Shown in pieces: positions 12,756-25,890 of a stretch of 64,000 nucleotides of DNA (position 1 is its first letter; each line of letters opens with the position of its first letter). The position numbers were made by a program, and so were the translations under genes. The notes below the pieces were generated by a model. The model was given only the letters and a program-made list of their open reading frames with translations, was not told the DNA's origin and searched no databases. The stretch is taken from the NCBI GenBank assembly GCA_000231825.2, contig JH720388.1, positions 177,063 to 241,062 of the forward strand. Reading direction: 5' to 3'. The DNA comes from Tetrahymena elliotti 4EA. Lineage: Eukaryota > Ciliophora > Oligohymenophorea > Hymenostomatida > Tetrahymenidae.

Positions 12756-15700
12756 CACCTCAATTTTATTCTTTCTTTTCTTATTTTTCTCAAGCTCTTT
12801 TCTTTTTTGAAGAAAAAATTTATGTAATTGATATATAATTTTATTTAATTAATTGCTTCCACAATAAATTATCAGATTAATTAAAATAGCTAGCTTCGTA
12901 CAGAAACTAAACACACTACTAACTAACACAAATATATGCTTTTACAAAATCAAGCCAAGCCAAACCAAATCAAATCAATTTATCTTGGATTCTGTCAATG
13001 ATCTCTTCTTTAAATTATATAATTTATTTATTTATTACTTTTGAATCATCATCAAAACCATACAGCAATTAATATAAAAGGTAGGTAGTGATTGTCATAC
13101 TCTCTTTACATTATTGAGTTGAAAAAATAATACTTAAAAAAAAGAGAAGTGAAAGTTTCATGCTAATTTTTGCTTAAATTAAACCTAGATTCCTTACCTT
13201 TCCTCTCAATCAAGTAATCAAAATTGAAAGGTCCTTTGAATATATTTTATTCAATTCGATCTTTTCTATTATATTAAATAAAATTATAGACAGACAGACT
13301 TCTAAATATATTCCAATATTGTAAATAATTAAAAGTTGCATTTATTTAATCATAGTTTATTTTTAAATTTACCTTCTAAACCTAACTATTATATCTCTTC
13401 CTCCAATCTACTCTCTCTTGTTTTTTGTTAAAAGGTATTATTTTGATCATTCAATTTATGGGTGTAAAACTAAAAATATCTTACTGAATTACTAACTAAT
13501 TAATCTATGTTTTGCAAAAAGCGAATCGATTAAATTTAAATACCAGAGAAATGACACAAATTTAATTACCCTTTGATGTAATTTATAAAATTTAATCAAA
13601 TAAATAACCTATCTATCTATTCATTCGTCTCTAAGAGAAAAGAATTTATTTTCTATTCTAAAATAGTTATTAAAATCTCTTTTTTAAATTAAGTTTAAGA
13701 TAAAACACAATTTTTAAAAAAGCACATCAGAATCTTTTAAATTCCTGCAAGATGCTTTATTTTTCTATAAGCCTATTAGTCTTTTCTAATTAAAAATTAG
13801 TACCGAAATAGATCTTTGGATAATTAAATTTATGGCTTCTAACCTCAAACTCTCTTATATTTAGAATTGACCATTTAATCAATCTTTTCTTTTATCATAC
13901 CTACACAGCATTAAATTGGAATATCTTACCCATCTCTAGTTTTGATTATCTTTTGCTTAAATTGAGTTATTTATTTACAATTTTTCCTACTCTTAAACTT
14001 TGAGCTTAGTTATCTAGGTTTCCTTACAATATCATATCGTCTCAATCATTAGGTATTTTAATATTCAAATATATTTAAACATAAATCTATCAAAAATTTA
14101 TGTGTCCTTAATAATACTAAAAAAATCAAATTTAATCAGGATTTGTTTTATAACATTTCTTCTATTATTTAATTATTTATATAGTCTCTTTAATAAAAAA
14201 TATATTTACTAATTTGATTTTCTTCAGATATTATTTAATATTTTTTTATAAATGTTAGAATTTCACAACCCCTTATTCTAACTATTCTTAATTAGATTAT
14301 TTCCAAATTAAATTGTGACTTTTGAAGCAAATTCTTTTTAATATTATTAAAATCATTTTTGTCATAACTTTTAAATGAATAATTTAAATAGAGCACTAAT
14401 TTTAGAAAATAAACTCTTTTGAAGGATAATTTATTATTAATTATTTTTTTTGAAAAGATCTATATATCAAGTTAATGAAAAATAAAATGTAACTGGTCTA
14501 AGAATATTTGATACCATCTAGAAATAATAAAAATTATTTATCAAATAAATGTAAAATAATAAACTATTACTTTTAAAATTAATTAGAGAAACTAATTGAC
14601 CAAAAATAAAAAAATTTTATAGTTAAAAGTATTGATTAAAGATCAAATAAATTTAACAAAAATGTTAATTCATTTTTCAAAATAAAAAATAAGAATATCA
14701 TGAATAAAATATTTAGAATTTATTCTTTCAATTTTTCTAAAAATCTATGATATCAATAATCAAAAAAAATAATACACTTATTAAAAAGAATAAATGGAAA
14801 AAATAATTATTTTAAATTAAATTAGATTTCTAAATAATCTTTTATTTTCTAAAATCTGAAGTTTTTTAAATGAATAAAGATTATGATATCAAAAACAATT
14901 TGAAACATTTTTATTTGATTTCAATAAAATATATGATTCTTTAACTAAATGAGGGAACCTTAAGTCCTATGACTAAGTCAATTAGAATTTTATTTGGAAC
15001 TAATAATACATGTAGATAATTAAAATACAAGTATGCAATCTACACTTTAATAGCAGTAGTACTATCAGATTCTATGATCCACCCATATTTATTTAATTTA
15101 AATCTTTTTGGAATAGCTTAATTTAAGTAAATCCTCATTTATTTTTTAACTTCTTTTAGATTAGACTAATAACTTAATACATAAAATTTCAAACTATTTG
15201 ACTTGATTAGATTTTTTCTAATTAATCAGTAGTACATAAGTAGTACGAAATTATTTAATTTTATTAAAAAATTTTAAAGATAAATTGGGTTGATAAAATA
15301 TGAATAATATTATTAAAAAGGATTAATAAAAAAATTCAAAAAAAAACTGAATTTGAGAAATATATATTAAGCATTAATCTGCAACAGGATTTTGTATTTA
15401 GGTAAATAAAGGTAAAGAATAAGAGATTACTTTAAATTTAAAGTAATGTAAAATGGATATTTAAGCAACAACATTTATGTGTGAAGAGAGAAAAATAGAA
15501 GAAAAATTAGTTTGTTGTAAGACAACAATTGGAATTTTTTTCAAGAATATAGAGGAATTTCAGTGTAATCAAAGGAGGTCAATCAGAGAGATGCTAAATA
15601 TCAAAATTATAGCAATTAAAAATAATCTGATTATAATTATTATTTTGACAACAATATTAATTTAAAGAATGAATAAAGGGTTATCCTTCTTTTTAATTAG

Positions 15701-15895
15701 ATTTTAGATATTCTCAATATTGATTTGAAATTAATAATACTCAAAGGTAGGTAAGTTGAGCTTGTAATTTTAATTATCCTACAAAAATTATTAAAAGAAG
15801 TAGATTGAAAAGTTAAGGATATTAAAAATAATCAAATAATCAAGTAAACAATATAGTTTAAGCAATTTTTATAACAAAAACAATAATACAAAGAA
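12756..15895. other. Long spacer with two weak open frames
   Basis: About 3.1 kb without a supportable gene. Two ciliate-code frames are open longer than the local average: 14933-15484 (183 codons, ATG to TGA, with a less AT-rich first third) and 15453-15728 (91 codons, containing a hydrophobic stretch near its end). Neither has a recognisable domain. With only one stop codon and roughly 80% AT, frames of this size arise by chance, so I do not call them genes. The direct repeat AGTAGTAC occurs at about 15230-15250. The right end carries the leader of the membrane-protein gene. Confidence 0.4.
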
Positions 15896-17464
15896 ATGCA
15901 GGAACCATTAAATAACAACGTTTCTGATAGAGTAGCTGTCAAGAATAAATGCCTTCATGCAATTGATATTTTCGCTTTTCTTCCTGTTCCCAAAACTGAA
16001 GAAGTATCAACAAAGCGTTCTGTAATTGGATCTTTATCTTTACTTGTCATATTCTTAGGATATTTAATTTTTTCACTTGTTAGCTTTTTTACTAATAATG
16101 CTCCAAGAATCAATTAATATTCAATACCTCTTGATTACAATTTAGTTATTAGCAATCCTGAAATGGCTATTGGTTTTTTGAGTGGAAAAGAATTGAATGA
16201 CTATAAATATAATTTTGATCCATCTTACTTTGAAATAGTTGGTAAAAGAAAGATTAAATATTATGATATTGATACTTAAGGATTTACTGAAGCCTCTAGA
16301 GATCTCTACTTAGATTCTCAAGATCCTGACTGGTAAATTACATTATTTTTATGGATATTTTTTTTGAATTTGTGTTTAAATAAAATTAAAGGATTAATCA
16401 AAACTTTACCATTCTTGTTCCTTACTATTAACCAGATGATCCTCTCTAAATGCAAGGTTTGCTTTATACTTCTTAGATCCACTAATTCCCTAGTTTCACT
16501 CTTTATACTTGCAGAAATACTACCTAAAAAGTTTGTGCTTCTCAAGACGACATCAACTAATTGTTTGCAGGTAAAAAATATTTTAAAAAGAAAATTTATG
16601 TTGAGAAATAAAGCTTTTACTAAGCCAAAAGTAAAAATCCTCTCATACAAGCAAAAAACAAACATTTAATTAATTATAAAGTCTTTTTTTAGGAATTTTT
16701 TCTGGTCAGGAATTAAATTAATAAAATAATATGAAAATTCTCAACATCAAATAAAGAAAAACAAACATATTTAACTCTTTTAATTAAAAAAAGGTGGAAG
16801 ACTTTTCACTTACTTCAAGAAGAAAGCCTCAATCAACTACGCTTCTGGTAAAACTGTTGATGCTGATGATAGTTAATTCTACTAATACTATTTCTTCATA
16901 GTCCCTGGTCTCTATAACAGAGCCGAAATTGTTTATCAATATGGAGAAGTAGATAGATATCCTGATTATGCTACTCGTTTCACACATGAAAAGAGTAACA
17001 CATTAGAAATAGTAAACTAATATAATTATGTCTCTGATGTAGCACCAAATGATTAAGTGACTGTGCCTAGTGACTCAACTAGAATGCCTTCTTAATATGC
17101 CTTTTAAGTATGGACTAGACTTGCTGAAGTAATTTATTTATTTCTTTCAAATTAATTTATAAACTTATAAAATTACTTATTTAATTAGGATGTAGTCTAA
17201 AACGAAGTCGTATATGATACTATTATGGATAAAGTATCTAGTTGGGGTGCCTTTTGGGGAGTTCTTTTCTCTGCTTTTGCCATCTATTTCCTTAGATATA
17301 ATAAAGAAAGATTTTACAAGAAAAATCCTGATTGGGATTAATTCGATAGAAAAATTGATAAGTTTGATATCCAAAGTGAACATGGAATTGATGAAAATAA
17401 TAATTTAAGTCAAAGAAGTGGAATTAATAATGGCGGATAATAATTATAATCATAAGATGCTTGA
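15896..17464 (+). CDS. Two-pass membrane protein with large luminal/extracellular domain, 408 aa
   Basis: Four exons with introns 16333-16391, 16571-16793 and 17129-17188; spliced length is exactly 409 codons from ATG 15896 to TGA 17462-17464. A cytosolic N-terminal segment (about 45 aa) is followed by a membrane helix (VIGSLSLLVIFLGYLIFSLV), a roughly 270-residue domain with paired cysteines and NFT/NTT glycosylation sequons, a second membrane helix near residue 340 (AFWGVLFSAFAIYFL), and a short Asn/Gln/Ser-rich tail. The order, a short N-tail ending in PKTEEVSTKR before the first helix, a large loop, then a helix near the C-terminus, resembles the ERGIC/Erv41-Erv46 cargo-receptor layout, but the sequence match is weak. 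Function unassigned. Topology is inferred from the hydrophobic segments. Confidence 0.8.
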
Positions 17465-17985
17465 GATAAAAATTTTTCTTGAAAATAAAAACTAAATTTT
17501 TTTTAGTAAATTAGTAAATTTTTTGTTACAAAATTTTACATGTAAAAATTAAAATCAATTAAATAATTTATAAATAAGTGTAAATAGTTTTTTATTAATA
17601 TTAAATTTTGTGTCAATTAATACTAGTGTATTACAATAACATTTATTTTAGTTTCATAAATAGGTTTCTAAATTTTTTAAAAATTTCTATTTAGAAATTT
17701 AAATGGTTATAAAATAGAATTCATCGCCAACAATGCTATTTAAATAGATTAGGTCAACACTTATATTGAATTAAAAAATTTGTTATGTGTTGTTCTTAAT
17801 AATGTAGTAATAGAAGGGTAAAAAAAGTGAAGTAAGATCTAGATAAATAAAAAATAGTGATGGATGGATAATAGTATGAATTGTCAAATATAAATTTTAT
17901 TTTTTTACTTTAAACAATATTTTACCAATTCTTAGAATTTAATGATTCAATAAAATTTCCAAATTTTGAAAGATTTTTAAATAAA
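17465..17985. other. AT-rich spacer, no gene seen
   Basis: 3' flank of the membrane-protein gene. Short frames only. Confidence 0.5.
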
Positions 17986-19560
17986 AAAAAATCACTATCT
18001 TCAAAAATTTTAAGAAAGAAAAAGTAAATCAAGAAATAAAAAGAACAAAAATCCAAATAAAGCATACCACTCTCTTCAATAACAAAAATAAAGCTCTATC
18101 TAGGAACCCTCAAAGAAATAGATAATCTCACTTTAATTCTAGAAAAAAATCCTCATATTCCTAAAAAAAGTGGAAAATCACTGAAACTCAACATCCTCCC
18201 TTTTACAAATTCTGACTTCACTCAAGATGTAAAAAAGGAGAATAATGTGAATTTGCTCATTTCACTTTGACAAAGTTTCACAAAACAATTGGCCTTAACA
18301 CCTAAGGCTCGGTTCTCCCTATTAACAAATAGTATCAATAAAAAATAAAGATGAAAATATTATAGTTGTGATTCAATCACTCAAATTCATTAAATTCATG
18401 AAAAGAACTGAACTCCAAAACTACATAAAAAAAATCGAACCAAGTCTTTCAATCAATTAATTTCCATTGGAATTCTTAATAAAAATGCAACCAAAGAATT
18501 CAAAAAAAAAAGAACTTAAGTGAAGACCGACCCAAACTAATTTACCAATATCCAAATTGATTTATTTGAAAAATATTACAAAAAATTTTAATTAAAGACA
18601 CTAATACTGATACATCAATTTAATAAAATAGCTCAAAGAGTCTTAATTAAGTTTATAATAGACGCATACAACAACATAGATGTTGAAACTAGAAATGATA
18701 ACAACAATAAGTTATAAATAATCTATCTCGATTTTCAACAGACACAATAATTTTCTTAATAAATCAAATAATAATAACTAAAACAAAAATAAAACCAGTA
18801 ATAACACAAAATAGAAGAAGAAAATATCATTGATGATAATTAATAATCTAAATCCAAAGGGAATAATAACAAGACAACTAAAAAGAATAGACCTCACTAA
18901 ATTATCAACAGTTAAATTGTCATATGGTAAAGCCACTACAGACAAAGAAACATATGAAATCAATTAAGATGATTTACTAATTGATACTGAAATAATAGTA
19001 ATAGCTACCAAAGTCTACTCTAGAGTAGCTGCCCAACTGGATTCTTAAGGAATTGGAGCACAAAGCAAGCAAGAGAACATAACAGGATATAACCAAAAAC
19101 TAGCTTCATACCTTCTGAAAATCCATATTCTTATGCCTAATGCAGACTCATATAATGGTCATAGAATAACAATTGTTCATTGATGAAATTCTACAAAATG
19201 CTTAAATCAAAAATAATGGTATCAGAAAATTAACTAAAGTAGAGTTGTACATTAGAGCACCATTACTATATATTCTAAACTAAAATTCTAAATACAAAAC
19301 AGATCATGACATATCATAGGTGCAATGATCTATCATATTAATAGTCATATTTTTAAATAAAAATGTATTGTCTAAACAGATGAACCACTGACTGGACTCA
19401 TCAGAATTAGGAAAAGTCCTATGGCAGTCATCCAAGAAAGAAGAACAAAATACAAGTAGATCATCTCATTATAAGTCTCTACATAAATCAATTGTTTGCA
19501 GTAATAATTGCCATCATCAAAGACCACAGCCCAAAAAATGAAAAGGACTCAAAATAAATT
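17986..19560 (+). pseudogene. Degenerate coding-like region with CCCH-finger-like motif (possible transposon or gene relic)
   Basis: Composition changes abruptly here: more C, fewer T runs, and codon-like texture on the plus strand. Coding-like stretches lie in different frames. At about 18190-18300 a frame contains RCKKGEQCEFAHF, close to a CCCH zinc finger, but a TGA (18213-18215) sits just upstream. About 18360-18960 is open for about 200 residues with Lys- and Gln-rich protein. About 18835-19183 is a good-looking frame starting MINNLNPKGIITRQLKR and ending at TGA. A shifted frame continues with LFIDEILQNAQIKNNGIRKL, then another after 19380. At least three frame breaks without plausible introns suggest decay. 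I cannot match any part to a known transposase or reverse transcriptase. It could be a retroelement Gag-like relic, a dead gene, or a gene whose introns I failed to place. Confidence 0.45.
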
Positions 19561-19611
19561 ATTATAAAAATGTAAATTATTATAAATTTTATTGTATTGC
19601 CTGCAACTAAT

Positions 19612-19640
19612 ATTAGCAGAACCTCTCGGTTCAATCCCAT
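19612..19640. other. T-arm-like hairpin
   Basis: GAACC (19619-19623), TCTC, GGTTC (19628-19632) form a perfect 5-bp stem with a 4-nt loop, followed by AATCCC, so that GGTTCAATCCC resembles a tRNA B box. No A box, acceptor stem or anticodon arm fits, so this is not an intact tRNA gene. It may be a tRNA-derived 3' end of the preceding degenerate region. Confidence 0.35.
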
Positions 19641-20078
19641 ATTTAAAATTATATATTTTTATTTATCTAAATAAATATTAAAAAAATTTCTGAATAATAT
19701 CTTTGGATAAAAAACTTAAATAAAAAAATTATCCAGTGACTTATGAAGGTAGATGAAAGAATGATGGAATATGAATAAATGAATTAAAATAATTTAAGAA
19801 GATAGTGTTAAGAAATAAGAGCATAAAAATATAAAATAAAGATAAGATATTAATATATAAGTAGTTTATTGATTGGTTGGTTGATATATATTTGTTAGGA
19901 AAGTTTAAAAAAAATAAGTAAGATTAAGTATCTTTGAATAAACCTAAGTGGCCAGCCAGTAAATATTTGCTTAATGAGTTTAGTGGATATTTAAAACTTC
20001 CATTATAATAAGGAAAAGTAAAAATAATATATTTTTGATTGTATAAGTGTGTTAACTAAATTTATTTAATCATAAGCA

Positions 20079-22562
20079 TCATTAATTATTTCCTTTTGGG
20101 TTATATCTCTTTTTATTTCTATATCCTTGGCCATTGTTGTGAGATTATTAGTTATTACCACTAATATTTGAATTGTTATTATTATTGTTGTTGTTGTTGT
20201 TTCTTAAATTTTTATTAGAATAAAGATATTATCCATTGTTGGTATTTTGAGAGCTACTTGTGCTATTGTTAATTAGTTAGTTACTGTGATAATCGTTGTT
20301 TTGTTAATTGTTCTTTCTATTTGAGTTGACTATATTATTCGGATTAGTGTGGATAACATGATTATTGTTATTACCTTAGTTGTTTATTGAGGCAGAATTA
20401 TTGTAGTTATTATTATTATTAGAGTTTCTAAGATGTTTATTAGAGCCTTTAAATTTATTCGTTTAAGACATTTATTATTATGGATTCATCATATTTTAAT
20501 TAATAAGGAAAAATAGTGGCAGTTGTGAATATTAATTGTTGTGCATTTAAAATGGAAAATTGTTCATCATTTGATGCATTTAATCTTACATTGAGTAATT
20601 TTATTATAGTTACTATTTTCCTTTATTTTAGTTACCATGACCATAGTATTTACCTTTATTGTTAAAGTTTTCATAGCTTGAAGATTCATCATTTGAATCA
20701 TCAGAGTAAATATTCTTTTAATAATCATAGTTTGCATTTAATTGCTTTTTACCTGAAGAGGTAATTAATGGTTGTTATTATGGAATTTAGATATTTGGTA
20801 TCATGGTGCTGTGGGTAAAAAATTATTATTGTTATTGTTAGGATTAAAGGAGCAATTAATCTATTTTTTATTTGCTAAAACAGAATTTAGGATCAAATTT
20901 AAAGTTGTCACCTAACACATCAACAATGTCATAATCTTTGAGCTCTTAATTATAATGGAAATTCTCTTTTTCATCTGGTTCATAGTATTCTTCATCGCTG
21001 TCAAAAATAGATGATTGTTCATCACTGTCATTGTTATCAAGCCTAATAATTAAGCTATTTAGATTAACAATGCAGAGTTTCTTACTTATTGGCTCTACTT
21101 CACTAGAGAGGTATTTTTTGATGTTTCTTTTCTTTTTAGAGCTTTTGTTTAAATCAGAATTATCTTGATCCATATCATCCTAAGAGTATTTTGCAAATTA
21201 AGGTGAACTGGAGATCGACCCGAAATGATTATCATCTGAATTATTATAAAAGCCATCTTCTTGAAAGGCTCTTCTATTTTTCTTATTGCTGCTATATGAA
21301 TATTTATCTTCTTCATAATCGAATTGATAGTTATTCTAATTCTCTATTTCCATCATGATTTCATTTTTCTACCTATTCAAAATCTCAGCCTGTGAAATAT
21401 TTTAATAAGCTTATATTTTCTTTTCTTCAGTGTCAAATATGTTAACATTCTCAACCTTTTTTTCTATGATAATTTCCTTATTGTTATCTAAATTTTAATT
21501 TTCTTCTATTATTTTTTCATTAATATTGCTTATGATAATTTCATCCAAATTGTTTTTTTCATTTTCATTTCTTTAATTTATATCTTTCATCTAATTTTCA
21601 CTTTCTTTTTAAAGTTCTTGCTTGGTCTCTTCCTACTATTTTGAATTTTGGGATGTTGTATTCTCAGGTTAAATACTTTAATCAGTTTCCTAAGTAGCTT
21701 AATCTAAACTATTTTGAATTTATGTGATGCTTTACTATTTATTTTATTAATCGTGTTAAGTTATTGATTCAACTACTTCTAATTATTATTCTATGATAGC
21801 TTATTCTACTACATCTACTTTATCTTCTTTTTCTGCATTATTATTATTTTCTTACAGATTACGATTTGATATTACTTATTGCTATATTTTTTTATTTTAT
21901 AATAATTCTTCTTTAGCAGTTTAATTTTCAGATATGTTGATATTGCTGTTGTTCTCTTTATTACCTTCTGTTTTAGATTTCTCGTTTTATGAATTAGGTT
22001 AATTCGAACTGACAGTTGGCTAATGTTAAATAATTAAACTCATTTTAGCAGAGCTAGAGGAAGATTAGTTTTTGTAAGATTCCTTTTTTGGTTTAGAGTA
22101 ATATTTAGTAGCCTTTTTATATGCCTTTATCAAATTATTTTCTAGCATCACACTTAAAAGCTCAGTGATTTCTCTTATTTTCTGGCGGATCTCATCACTT
22201 GAAGGGTTTTTAGGAAGAGGATTCTTCAATAATTATTAATATAAAGTAGAATAGTGGCGCTTTTTAATGATGACTTTTTCACCATTACAAAACTAATCAA
22301 CAGCAAGATCCAAAAAATCTAATATCGAAATTAGAGATTTTATTTTAAATTTGAGAACTTTTTTCTTAGCTTAAATGAGACTTGAATCTGTGCACTGAGG
22401 AATGTTCTAATCCTCAAGGTATTTCTAATAAACATCATTTGTCACCTTGTTGAAAATAAGACAAAGCGATTTTATAAATTTTTTGATCTAATATTCTTCA
22501 TTAAAGTAAATTTCTAGAGCATCAAAGTAAAGATATTCGAGTAAAATAGTTTTCTCTGGCAT
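20079..22562 (-). CDS. Large Asn/Gln-rich low-complexity protein, 827 aa
   Basis: A single uninterrupted frame from ATG 22562-22560 (MPEKTILLEYLYFDALEI) to TGA 20081-20079, exactly 828 codons. Residues 1-175 are probably globular and helical, ending in a Lys-rich patch (KAYKKATKYYSKPKKESYKN). The remainder is low complexity: Glu/Gln/Asn/Ile-rich to about residue 460, then acidic Ser/Asp-rich (DNNDSDEQSSIFDSDEEYY), then strongly Asn/Gln-rich with several Asn runs, ending in a basic segment (GYRNKKRYNPKGNN). There is no membrane segment or catalytic motif. Such architecture is common in ciliate RNA-granule or nuclear proteins, but no domain supports a specific role. Codons encoding Asn are mostly AAT with AAC mixed in, so the runs are not a pure trinucleotide expansion. 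Confidence 0.75.
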
Positions 22563-23213
22563 TTTTATGATCTGTCCACTCTTTCTTTCAAATTCCTAAT
22601 TGTGATGAATTATAAAATTTCTTGTTAAGAAAAATATTTTAATCTTTTTTTAACATTCTCAATAATAATTTATTCAGAATGGCTGAAAAAACAAAAACCT
22701 CTACTTTATCACTCAATTTTAAAGTAAAAATGGCTAAAAATTAAATTATTTGCTGGAATCTAAAATAAATTTTTTTATGAAATTTGCTACGCTTATCCTA
22801 ACTATTTACTAATACCTCTCATGCTTATTAAATAAGCTATGTTTCTCTTAAAAAATATTTAATGGTCTATTTTCTACTTTCATTTTTGACTTTGACTATT
22901 TTTATCATTCATGGCTTAAAATACTTAAAAATGACCTTAAAATTAAAATTATCTATGAATACATGCTGTAAAAAAAACTATTATTCTTATTTGATTCTCT
23001 AGCTATGGTTGAATTGTAGCTAAGCCTAATAAAACTAACTAAAAAAAAATGAAAATTTTCACTGATTTTATTGGTAGGAATGCTATAAATAAATTATTTA
23101 TTTTTATCCTTATTTCATACAAATTTCATATAAAGAGGGAAAAGTAATAAATCAAAGAGTTAAGTAAGTATAAGTTAGGTAGGCATGAAACAGCCAAAAG
23201 GGTAAAAAAAAAT
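22563..23213. other. AT-rich spacer, no gene seen
   Basis: Short frames only. It would contain the promoter of the Asn/Gln-rich gene. Confidence 0.5.
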
Positions 23214-23474
23214 TCATAAAACACTTGAAATAAAAAGCAAAATAAATTTTACAGTTGAAGCTATTCTGGTCCTGGCTATGTTGAGAATTTCGACTAGCTC
23301 ATCGATTATATTGAGGTCATATACCATGAATATTTTCTCCTTTTCATGCAAGGAAAGTGATTCCCAATAGGAAATGATCAAGTTTTTATCACAAATAATA
23401 GGCTTACAATCATGCAAATATGTTTTCTTCTCTGCATTCAATTATGATGCCCTGAATAACTTGCTTTGTATCAT
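23214..23474 (-). CDS. Uncertain small gene or gene fragment with two overlapping open frames
   Basis: One frame runs from ATG 23474-23472 (MIQSKLFRASQ) to TGA 23216-23214, 87 codons, and includes convincing protein texture (IISYWESLSLHEKEKIFMVY). A second minus-strand frame, open from about 23690 to TGA 23412-23410, carries equally protein-like sequence (GTFSFFLSERLPSLNLLSKI). The two overlap and are offset by one base. Neither an intron nor a start codon that would join them is evident: a candidate GTACCT..TTCAG intron is only 24 nt. The locus may be one gene broken by a frameshift, a gene with short unplaced exons, or chance. No family is recognised. Confidence 0.4.
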
Positions 23475-23699
23475 TTGAAATCTATATATTTTTAAAATGC
23501 ATTTCAGCACTAATTTTGCTAAGTAGATTTAATGATGGGAGTCTCTCTGAAAGAAAAAAACTAAAGGTACCCAATGCAAGTCTTTCTCTACCTAATGATT
23601 GATTGATTGAAATTTGCAAGTTTTTTTTAACTTATCTTTTTGTATGTGAAAATCTAATGAATTCAAAGTATTATATGAAATTTTTTAATTATTTATTAT

Positions 23700-25890
23700 T
23701 TAATTAATCAATTCAGCAACTGTACCCAAAACCTATTTATCTATTCATTCTTCACATTAATATCAAAATTCTATATGCAATCAAATATAAACTTAATCTA
23801 AATGTTTTTTATTTGTTTCTTTATATTTGCATTCAAAATCAAGCAATTACTACAAGCTAAAATCATCTTCCTTTTATTAAATTAGTAAATATTTACCTCT
23901 CAAACCATTCATAATTTTCTATTCTCACAAAAAAAAATATTTATTTGAATAAATTATTTTATACAAAAATTTTAAACTTAAATATAAAGTAGATTCTTTT
24001 CATGCAATAGTCGTTGCAGATTAGACCATTTTTTATTTAAATCTTAAAGAGATTTTGCAAAAACCTTTTTTCTTAAACAATTAAATTAAAAATAAGATTT
24101 ATTAATAAATATATCTGTAACATAAGATAAACATGTTATTCTTTGCAAAAGCTTATTTTGTTTCTAAAGTAATTATTAACATAAATTTTAACAAAACTAA
24201 TGCCTTATTTTTTATTTCTGTTAAATTTTTTGAAGAATTAAATGTAAAAATTGTATTTAAAATTAAAGAATTTTTAAAATTTAAATAAATATTTGTAAAA
24301 ATCTCATAATTAATTAAATTTTAGTTTAATAATTCTTTATGTACACTAAAAATTTATGATTTATTCTATTTTATAAATTATTTAATTAATAAATATTTTA
24401 AAAAATTTTAACTTTTCTTTAAACTTTTCATGTAAAAACATTTTTATTGGATGTGATTTTCTTTATATGAAAATGATTAAATTGAGAATCAAAAATAATT
24501 TTTGACAATAAAGAGGCGAAGAAAGTAACTTTTTCATTCAATTTATATGGTTAAAAAAATAAAAGTTAGACTTAATTAAAAAATACGAAAATTAAAAATA
24601 GCCTTAACATTTCCTGAAGTATAAATTTATACTCTATTGCTAAAGATAGAATTAATGAAATAAATTTAGTTTCTAAATACAACATATTATCAAAATAAAA
24701 GTAAACTATAATTAGTACAATTAATAAAATAATTATTTTTAAAAGTTAATTATTCAAACTAAACTTAATTTTTTTATCAATTTCAAGTTAAATACATGCA
24801 AATAATTTAATCATGTAAAGATATAAGATTCATGAAAACAAAAATCACAAAAATAAAATGAATCTAATTTAAAATGATTAAAATTTTAATTTGCGAAGTA
24901 TCAAGATTTAAAACTAAAATTAATTACAACAAAAAACCTCTTTTAGATTTTCCGCTATTAAAAATTTTATCAGCTTTTTGAAAAGTTTTTAAAGTAGACA
25001 AAATAAACTACAAATAATTTTGGAAAACATTTAATTTGAATTTTAAATTTTATTCTAATTATAAAAAGTTTTAAAGATTTTATAATAAATTAATTTATCT
25101 AGCTTTAGATAAAAATAAAAAGAGTTTCAAGTAGAAAATATATTTCATATCAAAAATAATATCCAAAAAGAATGAAAATAAATTTGATTGAAATAGTTGA
25201 AAATGTCCAATTAAAAAACTATTAGCATCAATTTGAATAATTAATTATCTTGGTTACTTCTAAGTTTTTTGTTGTTAAAAATGAAGTATGAGTTTATGTT
25301 TTAATTTTAACAATTACTATCTTCAAATAATTTTTTTATCTAACTTAGGCTATAGTTGAAGATAGAGGTTTGTATTTTATTTCTTTAAGATGGAATACAG
25401 CTAAAAAAATTATGAGTAAACTAGCCTTTCCTTATTATCAAATTTATGAAAATGTTCATCTAAAAAACTTATAGAAAACTGATTATTAGTATTGTCTATT
25501 GCATTGAAAAAATTGTAAACAGGGCTTTAGATATATTTCAAAGAAAGATTAGATTTGAATTTGGCGTTAATTTAATTACGGATAGTAAGGTGAAAAAAAT
25601 TTCTTATATATACATTAAAATTTACTTCTGAATCTTTTATAATTTTTTAATTAAAAATAAGTAAAAAAGAATGCAATCATAAATAAGGGTAGACTATTTA
25701 ATTAAAAATAGATATCAATTTTTTTTTGTTAATTCAAAAGAAGATCAAAATATAACAATTAAAGGCATTATTTTATAAAAATTTTACATCTTCTATATCT
25801 CATAAATAATAAAATAAAAAAATTTTAAATATTAATCTGAAATAAAAATCAATCTAATAGTATAGATACAACTTTTAATTTACTTATTAA
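23700..25890. other. Very AT-rich spacer, no gene seen
   Basis: More than 2 kb of A/T runs with only short frames. I see no RNA gene or ordered repeat. Confidence 0.6.

Noticed and set aside
16318..16669. Two frames of 101 and 115 codons on both strands
   Set aside because: They overlap exon 2 and the flanking introns of the two-pass membrane protein in wrong phases.
19590..19660. tRNA gene suggested by GGTTCAATCCC
   Set aside because: Only the T-arm-like part is present. No A box, anticodon arm or acceptor stem can be folded.
23540..23570. GTACCT..CTTTCAG as a spliced intron in the 23-kb minus-strand locus
   Set aside because: Only 24 nt. That length suits Paramecium, but other introns in this window are 37 nt or longer.
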